Shown here one piece after another: positions 1-7,425 of a stretch of 64,000 nucleotides of DNA (position 1 is the stretch's first letter; each line of letters begins with the position of its first letter). The stretch covers positions 159,761 to 223,760 of the forward strand of contig NZ_JACJON010000075.1 of assembly GCF_014695585.1 (NCBI RefSeq), in the 5' to 3' direction. A program made the translations under genes and the position numbers. This DNA is from Microcoleus sp. FACHB-831 (GTDB lineage: Bacteria; Cyanobacteriota; Cyanobacteriia; Cyanobacteriales; FACHB-T130). The notes beneath the pieces were generated by a model, which saw only the letters and a program-made list of their open reading frames with translations, had not been told where the DNA came from and made no database searches.

Positions 1-606
1 TGATGACCCTGCTAATAACATTTCTCGCGCTATTAATATCTGCTGCTGCTGGTAATCTTTTGCTTGTGTCAAATTTCCTAGTGAAGTGTAAGCTAGGCGC
101 AGATTTTTAACAGCCGCGATTCTTAGGCGATTGTCCTGCAATTCGAGAGCGATCGCTTGTTGCTGCGTGCAAGCCTCAATTGCTTTGGTATATTCCTCTA
201 AATAATAGTAAGCAGCGCCTAAATTACCCAGCGTTTGCCCTTCGGCTTGGCGATCGCGCAGTTCCCTGACAATAGCTAAACGTTGTAGATAATATTCAAT
301 TGCTTTTGCATCATCACCCAGCGCGTAATAAGCATTTCCCAAGTTCCCTAACGCATTCGCTTGACCTTTGGTGTCTGGAATTTGCTGTGATATGCTCAAA
401 TGCTGCGAGAAGCAAGCGATCGCTTGTGGTAAATCTCCCAGAAGTTGATATGCTGCTCCCAAATTTCCTAAAGCTGCTCCCTCACCCTGCAAATTTTGTC
501 TTGTTCGATACAGACTAAGAGCCTGTTGCCAAGATTGCAACGCCGCCTCCAACTGTCTCGACTGATATTGCTCAAGTCCTTGTTGTAGCAGATCGTCTGG
601 AGTCAT
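1..606 (-). CDS. TPR-repeat protein, C-terminus cut by window edge
   Basis: The frame is open from an ATG at 606 to the window edge (202 codons, no stop), so the C-terminus lies outside. It consists almost entirely of tetratricopeptide units repeating every 40 residues (near residues 44, 84, 124 and 164). Each unit has a GNLGxAYxxLG core followed by a helix carrying KAI or QAI. The 40-residue period is that of kinesin-light-chain type TPRs, which are protein-protein scaffolds. In cyanobacteria such arrays often precede a CHAT protease or another effector domain; none is visible here, so no function is assigned. No signal peptide or membrane segment is seen. Confidence 0.85.
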   Translation of the reverse strand, partial: MTPDDLLQQGLEQYQSRQLEAALQSWQQALSLYRTRQNLQGEGAALGNLGAAYQLLGDLPQAIACFSQHLSISQQIPDTKGQANALGNLGNAYYALGDDAKAIEYYLQRLAIVRELRDRQAEGQTLGNLGAAYYYLEEYTKAIEACTQQQAIALELQDNRLRIAAVKNLRLAYTSLGNLTQAKDYQQQQILIAREMLLAGSS

Positions 607-740
607 ATCGTGGAAACACCTCGGCTAAATTGAGAGAATTATCCCCCAAAAAGCCAGCGCGAACAGCTCCTATGGGAATAACTGCGCGATCGCGCTGACT
701 TTTTCTAACCTTACCAAAAGTGATTTAAAATCGGGAATTT

Positions 741-1466
741 TTAATCTTCAACTATCGCCTTGCGTCGCTTCAGACTGTGCTTCATATCCTTAGAAAGCCC
801 GGAATTTCCCGCGAACCTAGCCCTTTCGACTTTTACGCTACTTAGGTTAGCGTCGCTTAAGTTAGTACCGCGCAAGTCTGTAAAACTTAAGTCTGCACCG
901 TACAGATCCGCACCGCACATATCTGCATTAGTCACGTTAGCGCGGCGCAGGCTAGCATGACTTAAGTTAGCACCACCCAAGTTAGCACCGCTTAAATTCA
1001 CATTAAGCATGTTAGCGCGACGGAGGTCTGCACCGCAGAGGTTGACCTCGCTGAGATCGCCATTTATTAAGGTAGCGCTGTACATATTGGCGCTGATCGA
1101 GTTAGCGCAACTCAAACTAATAGCGATCGCGCTGGTATTGCTCAAGTTAGCACTAATCAGGTTGGCATTATTCAGTTTTGCATTGTTCAGGTTGGCCTCG
1201 CTGAGATTGGCAACGCTCAAGTCAGCATAGCTCAGGTCAGCACTAACTAAAATCGTTCTTATCAAATTGGCACTGCTTAAATCGGCACCGCGCAGGTCAA
1301 CACCGCTTAAATTAGCACCAGCAAAATCTTTAACAGGGTTTAACCCAGCAATTTGGGCTAATTCAGAGAAATTCTCTGTATCTGCCTCTACAACGCGACG
1401 GATCAGGTCTCTCAGTCTTTGGAGAGATTTCTCCTTACGAAGATTCAAACTTTGATTGACCTGCAT
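741..1466 (-). CDS. Pentapeptide-repeat protein
   Basis: A 241-residue protein. From about residue 50 to 220 almost every fifth position is Leu, in the A(D/N)LxX pattern of pentapeptide repeats (for example GADLRRANMLNVNLSGANL). The family folds into a right-handed square beta-helix, and its roles in cyanobacteria are mostly unknown. The first 45 residues are charged and helical (LRKEKSLQRLRDLIRRVVEA), and the tail is basic. There is no signal peptide, so it is probably cytoplasmic. The ATG lies inside the 3' end of the upstream small gene (32-bp overlap), which suggests translational coupling and a shared operon. Confidence 0.85.
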   Translation of the reverse strand: MQVNQSLNLRKEKSLQRLRDLIRRVVEADTENFSELAQIAGLNPVKDFAGANLSGVDLRGADLSSANLIRTILVSADLSYADLSVANLSEANLNNAKLNNANLISANLSNTSAIAISLSCANSISANMYSATLINGDLSEVNLCGADLRRANMLNVNLSGANLGGANLSHASLRRANVTNADMCGADLYGADLSFTDLRGTNLSDANLSSVKVERARFAGNSGLSKDMKHSLKRRKAIVED

Positions 1467-1698
1467 AGGAATTTAGTTTGCACTCTAATACCCACAGGGC
1501 AATAACTCTTTCTATTACTGCCCTCTTGTTACGGTTAATATTCTTCCCCCGTAGGTCAGACGCATCCGGATGAAAATCTTTAAATCCATTTTCTTTTTCT
1601 AGTTCCCCCAAAACTCCTTCTAACAACAATGGCAGATCCTCGCCTGATTGGTTATAAAGCTGCTCTAGTTGAAATTTTGTAGAATTACGGGATTGCAT
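1435..1698 (-). CDS. Small hypothetical protein upstream of pentapeptide gene
   Basis: An 87-residue protein that I do not recognise. It is hydrophilic. The N-terminal half is acidic and helical (LEQLYNQSGEDLPLLLEGVL); the C-terminal half is basic with an IERVIALWVLECKL helix. There is no signal peptide. Its 3' end overlaps the pentapeptide gene by 32 bp in another frame, and this tight overlap is the best argument that it is a real gene. Its function may be linked to that partner, perhaps as an accessory subunit, but that is inference only. Confidence 0.5.
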   Translation of the reverse strand: MQSRNSTKFQLEQLYNQSGEDLPLLLEGVLGELEKENGFKDFHPDASDLRGKNINRNKRAVIERVIALWVLECKLNSYAGQSKFESS

Positions 1699-2009
1699 TT
1701 TTAGTCTCCGGGTAATTGCTTAGTTATTTAATACAAAGCTAGCCCACAAGCCGCGATTTGTGTAGGAAGGGGCGACAAAAATTTAGCTCTATGCGCGGCG
1801 AACTTATCCCGCATGACTAATACGATTTAGTATTTTGGATTGTTTACCAACTGTTCAGCAACTTTGCGGAATTTTAGCTCTTCAAAGTATATTTTTTAGT
1901 AAGTTTTATTTGCTCTAATGAGAAAAATACTGATTTGTTCTATGTCGCAGACTACACAGCGTATTTACTTAGCAATATTTGTGGACTACTTTTAAGCCCA
2001 AACTGGTGC

Positions 2010-2096
2010 TTATATGTGTTCTTCACCTAAGAATCCCAGTTCACCCAAACGGTGATATCCAGCAATAGTGAAGCGCTTAACAGTGAGAGCAGTCAT
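2010..2096 (-). pseudogene. Truncated N-terminus of a Uma2-family endonuclease gene
   Basis: On the minus strand an ATG at 2096 opens 28 codons that read MTALTVKRFTIAGYHRLGEL and continue GFLGEE before a TAA. The K-R-F-T-x-x-x-Y-H-R-L-x-E-L-G-F-L pattern is the start of many cyanobacterial Uma2 (DUF820, PD-(D/E)XK-fold) proteins. In those it continues with an acidic DRIELIxGEI segment that is absent here. The catalytic core is therefore missing and only a 5' remnant survives. The nearby MITE-like insertion suggests local rearrangement. Family assignment is from memory of the N-terminal pattern and is moderately secure. Confidence 0.5.
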
Positions 2097-2158
2097 AGGT
2101 GAGCAACAACTAGAGGAGCGATCGCGTGAGACGGTGAGCAATGTCGGGCTACTACTAC

Positions 2159-2330
2159 TATAGAACCCATTTGAGATCTATTCCTGAAACTAAAAGCCTT
2201 GCAGCTAGCTGGTTTTATCCCTGTTCTTGCAAAAAACAGTCGAGTTTAAGCAGGCTCTATCATTGATCGCAAAGTAACGGGTTACTTCAAAGCCAAGCAC
2301 CCCAGCAAAAGATGTCAAATGGGTTCTATA
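2159..2330 (+). mobile_element. MITE-like element, copy A
   Basis: A 172-bp block bounded by terminal inverted repeats. It begins TATAGAACCCATTTGA and ends with the exact reverse complement of those 16 bases; the match extends to 19 of 20 positions. A second copy at 3315-3486 differs at only two positions. It has no coding capacity for a transposase. Both copies sit between TATA sequences, consistent with insertion at a TA or TATA target. The right end abuts TACAAGAGGG, the word that forms a repeat cluster about 800 bp downstream. Confidence 0.8.
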
Positions 2331-2377
2331 CAAGAGGGCAATCGAATTTGGGTGAACTACGAGCTAAGTTACAAATT

Positions 2378-2728
2378 TTATAGATTGATCGTCAGGATTT
2401 TTTTCTTGCTTTTTTTGTCGCTCAACACGACTGTATTGTAGGGTGATGTATCCGTTCCCAGCGGAATTGGCAGACTAAAAATGTGGCTTTTATTATGATC
2501 ATCGAGTTCGCCTAAATCAATGCTTTTCGTTATATCGCCATCTGTTGCCAGATAAGCGGTAAGTTCGCCTTTATAATCTTCAATTAAAAAGTCTCTAAAG
2601 AAAAGGGCTTCCCCAGCATCAGGATCTATACCAAGGATGACCGTACCGCTGAAAGTTGCGCCTTTTCGTTCTTCATCAACCGTTGCCATTATGATTTCCG
2701 AGGGGTCTTGACCGGACATATCTGCCAT
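2378..2728 (-). CDS. DM13-like domain protein
   Basis: A 116-residue protein. The segment from residue 25 to the end matches the general layout of a DM13 domain: FSGTVIL, then LFFRDFLIEDYKGELTAYLA, TDGDI, SIDLGEL, a Leu-Pro strand and YNTVVL. DM13 is related to DOMON beta-sandwich domains and has been proposed, not proven, to act in extracellular redox or adhesion. Most family members are exported; this one has no signal peptide, and the usual terminal Cys (VVIWC) is replaced by VVLSD. It lies alone between the two MITE copies. The start is supported by a purine-rich AGGAAAAAG upstream. Confidence 0.5.
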   Translation of the reverse strand: MADMSGQDPSEIIMATVDEERKGATFSGTVILGIDPDAGEALFFRDFLIEDYKGELTAYLATDGDITKSIDLGELDDHNKSHIFSLPIPLGTDTSPYNTVVLSDKKSKKKILTINL

Positions 2729-3314
2729 AAACTTTTTCCTGGGCGAATTCTCAACAATTGAAAATGATTTTACAAGAGCGCTATGGGCGATCGCAAAACT
2801 CTCAGGACGTATTTCTGCATCGGTCTTGCAAATGTATAGCCAAGTTACTTCGGGTTTAACGCCTAATTGGAAGATTGAGTAGGGATGAGTAGAGGCTGAA
2901 AGCGATCGCGTTAGCGAAGCGAGGCGTTAGCCTAGCGTTGCTGCTCTTCAGAGCGCATCGCAGAAACCTGATAGAGGGGAGACGTTGAGAAGTTTCCGGA
3001 TTCTGTTCTAGCAACCTACGAGAGCTACGGGAAGGGGTAGGCAGACCAAGGTCAAATGCTTGTAGGTCATTTTCAAGGGGTCAGGAAGCGATCGCCTAAA
3101 CAGCATCCCAGCACAAAAGGGTAGTACAGAGATAAGCTTTGCCATGCCTATACAAGAGGGTCTAAAGTATTTATGTACAAGAGGACAAGGCAGGGATAAG
3201 CTGACCATGCATACACAAGAGGATAATGCAGGGATAGAGAGGCTTATGCCTATACAAGAGGGTCTAAGGTATCTATGTACAAGAGGATAATGCAGAGATA
3301 GGGGCTACCATCCC
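2729..3314. other. Repeat-rich intergenic region
   Basis: No credible gene. At 2902-2936 there is a GC-rich word cluster (GCGATCGCGTTAGCGAAGCG and following) of a kind common between cyanobacterial genes. From 3110 to 3300 lies the ACAAGAGG repeat cluster. The open frames here consist of these repeats and have no start signals. Confidence 0.5.
3110..3300 (+). repeat. Degenerate direct repeats built on ACAAGAGG
   Basis: The word ACAAGAGG occurs five times (3152, 3177, 3215, 3254, 3279). Spacings of 25, 38, 39 and 25 bases define an imperfect 102-bp direct duplication (3152 against 3254, 3177 against 3279). Each word is usually preceded by TATGTA, CCTATA or GCATAC and often followed by a CAGGGATA or CAGAGATA box. 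A sixth copy of the word lies at the right flank of MITE copy A. There are no uniform spacers, so it is not a CRISPR array. Confidence 0.7.
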
Positions 3315-3486
3315 TATAGAACCCATTTTAGATCTATTCCTGAAACTAAAAGCCTTGCAGCTAGCTGGTTTTATCCCTGTTCTTGCAAAAAACAGTCGAG
3401 TTTAAGCAGGCTCTATCATTGATCGCAAAGTAACGGCTTACTTCAAAGCCAAGCACCCCAGCAAAAGATGTCAAATGGGTTCTATA
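3315..3486 (+). mobile_element. MITE-like element, copy B
   Basis: The second 172-bp copy, identical to copy A except for two substitutions. One substitution is inside the left terminal repeat, lowering the repeat match to 18 of 20. It is in the same orientation as copy A, 984 bp away. Its right end directly follows the T-run of the carB terminator as read on the minus strand, so it inserted at the very end of that transcription unit without damaging the hairpin. Confidence 0.8.
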
Positions 3487-3510
3487 AAAGCCCGCCTTAA
3501 TGGCGGGCTT
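3484..3510 (-). terminator. Rho-independent terminator of carB
   Basis: Read on the minus strand, AAGCCCGCC and GGCGGGCTT form a perfect 9-bp stem with a 5-base loop followed by TTTTA. It lies 41 bp after the carB stop. The T-run merges with the end of MITE copy B. Confidence 0.85.
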
Positions 3511-3550
3511 GGTTTCTATTGCCCCAGGTTTCACCCTGCGTACAGCCCTA

Positions 3551-6500
3551 TTATTTGACAGCGATATAATCCTGAAGCGCCTTCACCTCTAAAGGAGTTG
3601 ACTGCAAAGATCGTATCGCCGCCGCTGTCGCCTTCGCACCCGCAATCGTCGTGATCATCGGAATCTTATAACCCAAAGCGGTGCGACGAATTAAACGCCC
3701 GTCAGCTTGCGCTTCCGACCCTGAAGGGGTAGTAATAATTAGCTGAATCTGACTGTTTTTAATCGCATCCAAGACATTAGGACGACCCTCGTGCAGTTTC
3801 AGCACCAACCCTACATCAAGTCCATTCTCTTTAAGGACTTTGCGCGTGCCTTCAGTCGCTACCACCTGAAAGCCCATCTGGAGAAAGTCCTTGACAACGG
3901 GCACAAGCGGTAATTTATCGCGTTCGTTCATAGAAACGAACACCGTCCCCGATAACGGCAATCGCTGATTAGCGCCCAACTCTGCCTTAGCAAAAGCCGT
4001 ACCGAAATCGGCGTCAATGCCCATCACCTCGCCAGTAGAGCGCATTTCTGGCCCCAAAATCGTGTCTGTGCCAGCGAATTTCTCAAATGGCAGGACGGCT
4101 TCTTTTACCGCAACGTGGCTGGGAATGACCTCCTTAGTGAAGCCCAAAGATTCCAAAGTTGCACCCGCCATAATCCGCGATGCATACGCAGCTAGAGGAA
4201 CTCCCGTTGCTTTGGCGACGAAAGGCACAGTCCGCGAGGCGCGGGGGTTGGCTTCGATGATGTATACCTGGGGTTCGTAGCCGTGCGCCCCGACTACGGC
4301 AAACTGGATATTCATTAGCCCCACTACTTTGAGTGCTTTGGCTAGCTCGAAAGTCCACTTGCGAATTTTATCTACAGTCGGTGGAGTTAAGGAGACATAA
4401 GGCAAAGAGCAAGCGGAGTCGCCGGAGTGAATTCCTGCTTGTTCGATATGCTCCATGATGCCGCCGATTACTACCATGCCAGTATGGTCGGCGATCGCAT
4501 CCACATCTACTTCAATCGCATTCTCCAAAAACTTATCTACTAAGATAGGATGATCTGGCTCCACTTGCACGGCATAAAGCATATACCGTTCTAAGTCAAA
4601 ATCCGAGTAGACTATCTCCATCGCTCTTCCGCCCAACACATAAGAAGGACGCACCACGACTGGGTAGCCAATCTTAGTAGCGACAATCTGAGCATCTTGA
4701 TAATTCCGAGCCATGCCATTCGCTGGCTGCTTGATGTCCAGTTGGCGGAGAATTTTCTCAAATCGCTCTCTATCTTCAGCGGTGTCAATCGAATCTGGTG
4801 ATGTTCCCCAAATTTTTGTTTTTGAGTTGCTTTCGGTTAAATATTTCTGCAATGGAACTGCCAACTTCAGCGGCGTTTGTCCGCCAAACTGGACGATAAT
4901 CCCCTCTGGATTTTCCGCTTCGATGATGTTGAGGACATCTTCTTTAGTTAGGGGTTCAAAATAGAGGCGATCGCTTGTGTCGTAGTCAGTCGAAACTGTC
5001 TCTGGGTTCGAGTTGACCATAATAGTCTCAAACCCTTCTTTCCGCAGAGCATAAGACGCATGACAACAACAATAATCAAACTCAATTCCCTGCCCGATCC
5101 TATTAGGCCCGCCCCCCAAAATCATCACCTTACGCTTATTAGAAGGCAATACTTCTGATTCTTCCTCGTAAGTCGAATAGTAATAAGGAGTAAACGCCTC
5201 AAACTCAGCCGCACAAGTATCTACAAGTTTGTATGCTGGCACTATACCCAACTGCTTGCGGTAAGCGCGGACTTCATCTTCCCCTGTTTTAGTAGCATAA
5301 GCAATTTGGCGATCGCTAAAACCTTGCCGCTTAATATCCCAAAGTTCTTCCTTTGTCAGATCGCCCAACTTGCTGCGCTTGAGAAACTTTTCTGTTTCTA
5401 GCAATTCCTGCATCTTATCCAAAAACCAAGGATCGATCGCAGTAAGCTCGTAGATTTCCTCAACCGTCATCCCCATCAACATCGCGTGACGGACTGTAAA
5501 TATCCGCTCTGGATTAGGCGTTCTCAAACCAGCGCGAATTTGCTCCAAACTCGGCAATTTCTCTGGCTTGTCGCAACCCCATCCAGCACGTCCAGTTTCT
5601 AAACTCCTTAACGCCTTCTGAAAAGACTCATTGAACGTTCGTCCCATCGCCATCGCTTCACCGACGGACTTCATCGCTGTAGTTAGTCTTGGTTCAGAGC
5701 CGGGAAACTTTTCAAACGCAAACCGAGGAATTTTTGTTACTACATAGTCAATTGTCGGCTCAAAACTCGCTGGCGTTTTCTTTGTGATGTCGTTAGAAAT
5801 TTCATTTAGCGTATAACCTACAGCCAATTTAGCCGCAAATTTAGCAATCGGGAACCCAGTCGCCTTGGAAGCTAAAGCAGAACTGCGAGAAACGCGGGGG
5901 TTCATCTCAATGACAATAAAATCACCCGTGACAGGATTAACCGCAAACTGGATATTAGAACCGCCAGTTTCTACACCAATCTCGCGAATAATCTTAATCG
6001 AGGCATCGCGCAAACGCTGATATTCTTTATCAGTCAGCGTTTGTGCTGGAGCGACTGTAATGGAGTCGCCCGTGTGAATGCCCATTGGGTCGATGTTTTC
6101 AATCGAGCAGATAATAACTACGTTATCTGCCAAATCTCTCATTACCTCTAACTCATATTCTTTCCAGCCGAGTAGCGACTGCTCAACCAGGATTTGCGAT
6201 ACTGGGCTAGCCTCAATACCCACTTGAGCCATTTCTTCATATTCTTCCTGGTTGTAGGCAATGCCTCCTCCCGTACCGCCGAGGGTAAAAGCAGGACGAA
6301 TAATCAGGGGATAAGAGCCAATTTTTTGGCCAACGGCTTTTGCCTCATCCAGGGTCGAAGCAATACCCGAAGGGCAAACCGCAACGCCAATTTTTTCCAT
6401 CGCTTCTTTGAACAGTTGCCTGTCTTCCGCCTTTTCAATTGCCGGAAGCTTCGCCCCAATTAACTCAACGCCGTACTTTTCTAGCACCCCATTTTTAGCC

Positions 6501-6805
6501 AAGGCGACGGCTAAATTTAGGGCAGTTTGTCCCCCCATTGTTGGTAGCAGGGCATCAGGACGCTCCTTGGCAATTACCTTTTCTACCAATTCGGGCGTCA
6601 GTGGCTCAATATAAGTTCGGTCGGCTGTTTCTGGGTCGGTCATAATGGTAGCTGGGTTTGAGTTCACCAGCACCACTTCGTAGCCTTCTTCTTTAAGTGC
6701 TTTACAAGCTTGTGTGCCGGAATAATCGAACTCACAGCCTTGTCCAATCACAATGGCACCAGAACCGAGTAGCAGGATTTTGCGGAGGTCGTTGCGTCGC
6801 GGCAT
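3551..6805 (-). CDS. carB: Carbamoyl-phosphate synthase large subunit
   Basis: A full-length 1084-residue protein. It makes carbamoyl phosphate from bicarbonate, two ATP and ammonia supplied by CarA, feeding pyrimidine and arginine synthesis in the cytoplasm. Two homologous ATP-grasp halves are visible, each starting with a GSGxxxIGQGxEFDYSG-type motif (near residues 15 and 565) and each with the ATP-grasp VRPxxxLGG strand. A short oligomerisation segment lies between them. The last 140 residues form the MGS-like allosteric domain ([18 protein letters not shown] onward). carA is not adjacent, as is common in cyanobacteria. The gene is divergent from the aroF leader and ends in a strong terminator. 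Confidence 0.97.
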   Translation of the reverse strand: MPRRNDLRKILLLGSGAIVIGQGCEFDYSGTQACKALKEEGYEVVLVNSNPATIMTDPETADRTYIEPLTPELVEKVIAKERPDALLPTMGGQTALNLAVALAKNGVLEKYGVELIGAKLPAIEKAEDRQLFKEAMEKIGVAVCPSGIASTLDEAKAVGQKIGSYPLIIRPAFTLGGTGGGIAYNQEEYEEMAQVGIEASPVSQILVEQSLLGWKEYELEVMRDLADNVVIICSIENIDPMGIHTGDSITVAPAQTLTDKEYQRLRDASIKIIREIGVETGGSNIQFAVNPVTGDFIVIEMNPRVSRSSALASKATGFPIAKFAAKLAVGYTLNEISNDITKKTPASFEPTIDYVVTKIPRFAFEKFPGSEPRLTTAMKSVGEAMAMGRTFNESFQKALRSLETGRAGWGCDKPEKLPSLEQIRAGLRTPNPERIFTVRHAMLMGMTVEEIYELTAIDPWFLDKMQELLETEKFLKRSKLGDLTKEELWDIKRQGFSDRQIAYATKTGEDEVRAYRKQLGIVPAYKLVDTCAAEFEAFTPYYYSTYEEESEVLPSNKRKVMILGGGPNRIGQGIEFDYCCCHASYALRKEGFETIMVNSNPETVSTDYDTSDRLYFEPLTKEDVLNIIEAENPEGIIVQFGGQTPLKLAVPLQKYLTESNSKTKIWGTSPDSIDTAEDRERFEKILRQLDIKQPANGMARNYQDAQIVATKIGYPVVVRPSYVLGGRAMEIVYSDFDLERYMLYAVQVEPDHPILVDKFLENAIEVDVDAIADHTGMVVIGGIMEHIEQAGIHSGDSACSLPYVSLTPPTVDKIRKWTFELAKALKVVGLMNIQFAVVGAHGYEPQVYIIEANPRASRTVPFVAKATGVPLAAYASRIMAGATLESLGFTKEVIPSHVAVKEAVLPFEKFAGTDTILGPEMRSTGEVMGIDADFGTAFAKAELGANQRLPLSGTVFVSMNERDKLPLVPVVKDFLQMGFQVVATEGTRKVLKENGLDVGLVLKLHEGRPNVLDAIKNSQIQLIITTPSGSEAQADGRLIRRTALGYKIPMITTIAGAKATAAAIRSLQSTPLEVKALQDYIAVK

Positions 6806-7031
6806 AGTTGTTCGTAGCTTTACACTATCTGAATCCAGACCATTTTAAGGGTATTCATCCCAATAACAACCCCATAGGCTGCCAAGTTTGACAAGATTCG
6901 ATGACTTTGAGGATTTGGTGGCTACAGTTCTCCAAGCGCCATGCACCAGCCAGACGCGATCGCCATTCTGGGTAGAAGGCTGCATTGTCCAAAGTAGTAA
7001 GCCCACAGGTATTGACGCGAGCCAGCTCCTT

Positions 7032-7060
7032 TTGCTACGGTTTGTTGTTATAGGTAAATA
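7032..7060 (+). promoter_or_regulatory. Candidate promoter for the aroF leader transcript
   Basis: TTGCTA (7032-7037) and TAAATA (7055-7060) are separated by 17 bp, a plausible sigma-70 promoter. It would start transcription near 7067, about 23 bases before the first leader ATG. A second -10-like TATACA at 7075-7080 would give an almost leaderless start. This is motif matching only. Confidence 0.35.
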
Positions 7061-7089
7061 ATCAATTGTCAAACTATACAAGCGAACAA

Positions 7090-7146
7090 ATGTTCACTAG
7101 CAGCTATTACTTTTATTTTTGGTTCCCCGCGGTTCACAGGCAGTGA
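7090..7146 (+). CDS. Aromatic leader peptide 1 of aroF attenuator
   Basis: An 18-codon frame encodes MFTSSYYFYFWFPAVHRQ and ends in TGA. Residues 6-12 are seven aromatic amino acids in a row (three Tyr, three Phe, one Trp), and 8 of 18 residues are aromatic. Codons 14-16 contain the first strand (7129-7137) of an antiterminator whose partner is the 5' half of the following terminator. This is the classical design of a ribosome-mediated attenuator, and the downstream gene makes the first enzyme of aromatic amino acid synthesis. No strong Shine-Dalgarno is seen, which is common in cyanobacteria. Confidence 0.85.
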   Translation: MFTSSYYFYFWFPAVHRQ

Positions 7147-7182
7147 ATCCAGTGTAAGCATTGGAACCGCCAAGTGAACCGC
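7129..7182 (+). promoter_or_regulatory. Antiterminator pairing of attenuator 1
   Basis: GCGGTTCAC (7129-7137, inside the leader ORF) is the perfect complement of GTGAACCGC (7174-7182). The second strand overlaps the 5' arm of the terminator (7177-7185), so the two structures exclude each other. The first strand can also pair locally with 7143-7149 (7 bp, one G-U), a possible pausing or protecting hairpin. Confidence 0.8.
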
Positions 7183-7212
7183 AGACCAAAAATCTGCGGT
7201 TTTTTGTTTTTT
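7177..7212 (+). terminator. Attenuator 1 terminator
   Basis: AACCGCAGA (7177-7185) pairs perfectly with TCTGCGGTT (7193-7201) around a 7-base A-rich loop. The stem is followed by TTTTGTTTTTT. It is a strong intrinsic terminator lying between leader peptide 1 and leader peptide 2. Confidence 0.9.
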
Positions 7213-7229
7213 ACAAGTAGTTGAATTTT

Positions 7230-7298
7230 ATGGCGATCGCTCATCTTCTTAGCTGGTTTTATGGCTTTTACTTTTGGCACGGCGCAAGTTCCGGGTAA
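7230..7298 (+). CDS. Aromatic leader peptide 2 of aroF attenuator
   Basis: A 22-codon frame beginning MAIAHLLS and continuing WFYGFYFWHG, ending in TAA. Residues 9-16 contain seven aromatics in eight positions (two Trp, three Phe, two Tyr). Its last codons form the first strand (7287-7295) of an antiterminator that competes with the next terminator. The aromatic block ends 9 bases before that strand. A ribosome halted at most of the aromatic codons would therefore leave the strand free, while one reaching the stop codon would cover it. An overlapping frame from the ATG at 7261 is far less telling. Confidence 0.88.
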   Translation: MAIAHLLSWFYGFYFWHGASSG

Positions 7299-7332
7299 GT
7301 AGAGTCATGCAGCTTATTCTCAGCCCGGAACT
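7287..7332 (+). promoter_or_regulatory. Antiterminator pairing of attenuator 2
   Basis: AGTTCCGGG (7287-7295) is the perfect 9-base complement of CCCGGAACT (7324-7332), which is most of the 5' arm of the terminator hairpin. The three strands repeat the same word, a direct sign of two mutually exclusive folds. Confidence 0.85.
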
Positions 7333-7360
7333 GCCAGACAGTTCCGGGCTTTTTGTTTGT
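7322..7360 (+). terminator. Attenuator 2 terminator
   Basis: A perfect 12-bp stem (7322-7333 with 7339-7350) with a 5-base loop, followed by TTTTGTTTGT. It lies 76 bp before the aroF start codon, so transcription reaching aroF must pass it. Confidence 0.9.
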
Positions 7361-7425
7361 CTATCTGTTTTCAAGACCGCATGTTCCAATTCACTCAGTC
7401 CGCACTTATTTAAGGAGAAACTCTC

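Larger units (their letters stand above)
1699..2377. other. Gene-poor interval with Uma2 remnant and MITE copy
   Basis: About 680 bp without an intact gene. It holds a broken Uma2-like fragment and the first 172-bp MITE-like element, both listed separately. The rest, 1699 to 2009, is AT-rich and shows nothing I can assign beyond the probable promoter zone of the minus-strand 87-residue gene. Confidence 0.6.

Noticed and set aside
760..1455. Plus-strand frames opposite the pentapeptide gene
   Set aside because: Shadow frames produced by the five-codon periodicity of the repeats.
3008..3208. 66-codon minus-strand frame
   Set aside because: Made largely of the ACAAGAGG repeats and without start signals.
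3110..3300. CRISPR array
   Set aside because: Repeat words are only about 8 bases, spacing is irregular and no cas gene is present.
6845..7081. 78-codon minus-strand frame between carB and the aroF leader
   Set aside because: Its start lies within the probable promoter of the leader transcript, it has no ribosome site and its composition is not protein-like.
7261..7302. Alternative 13-residue leader peptide MAFTFGTAQVPGK
   Set aside because: It overlaps the much more telling aromatic frame starting at 7230, has only two Phe and lies in a different frame.
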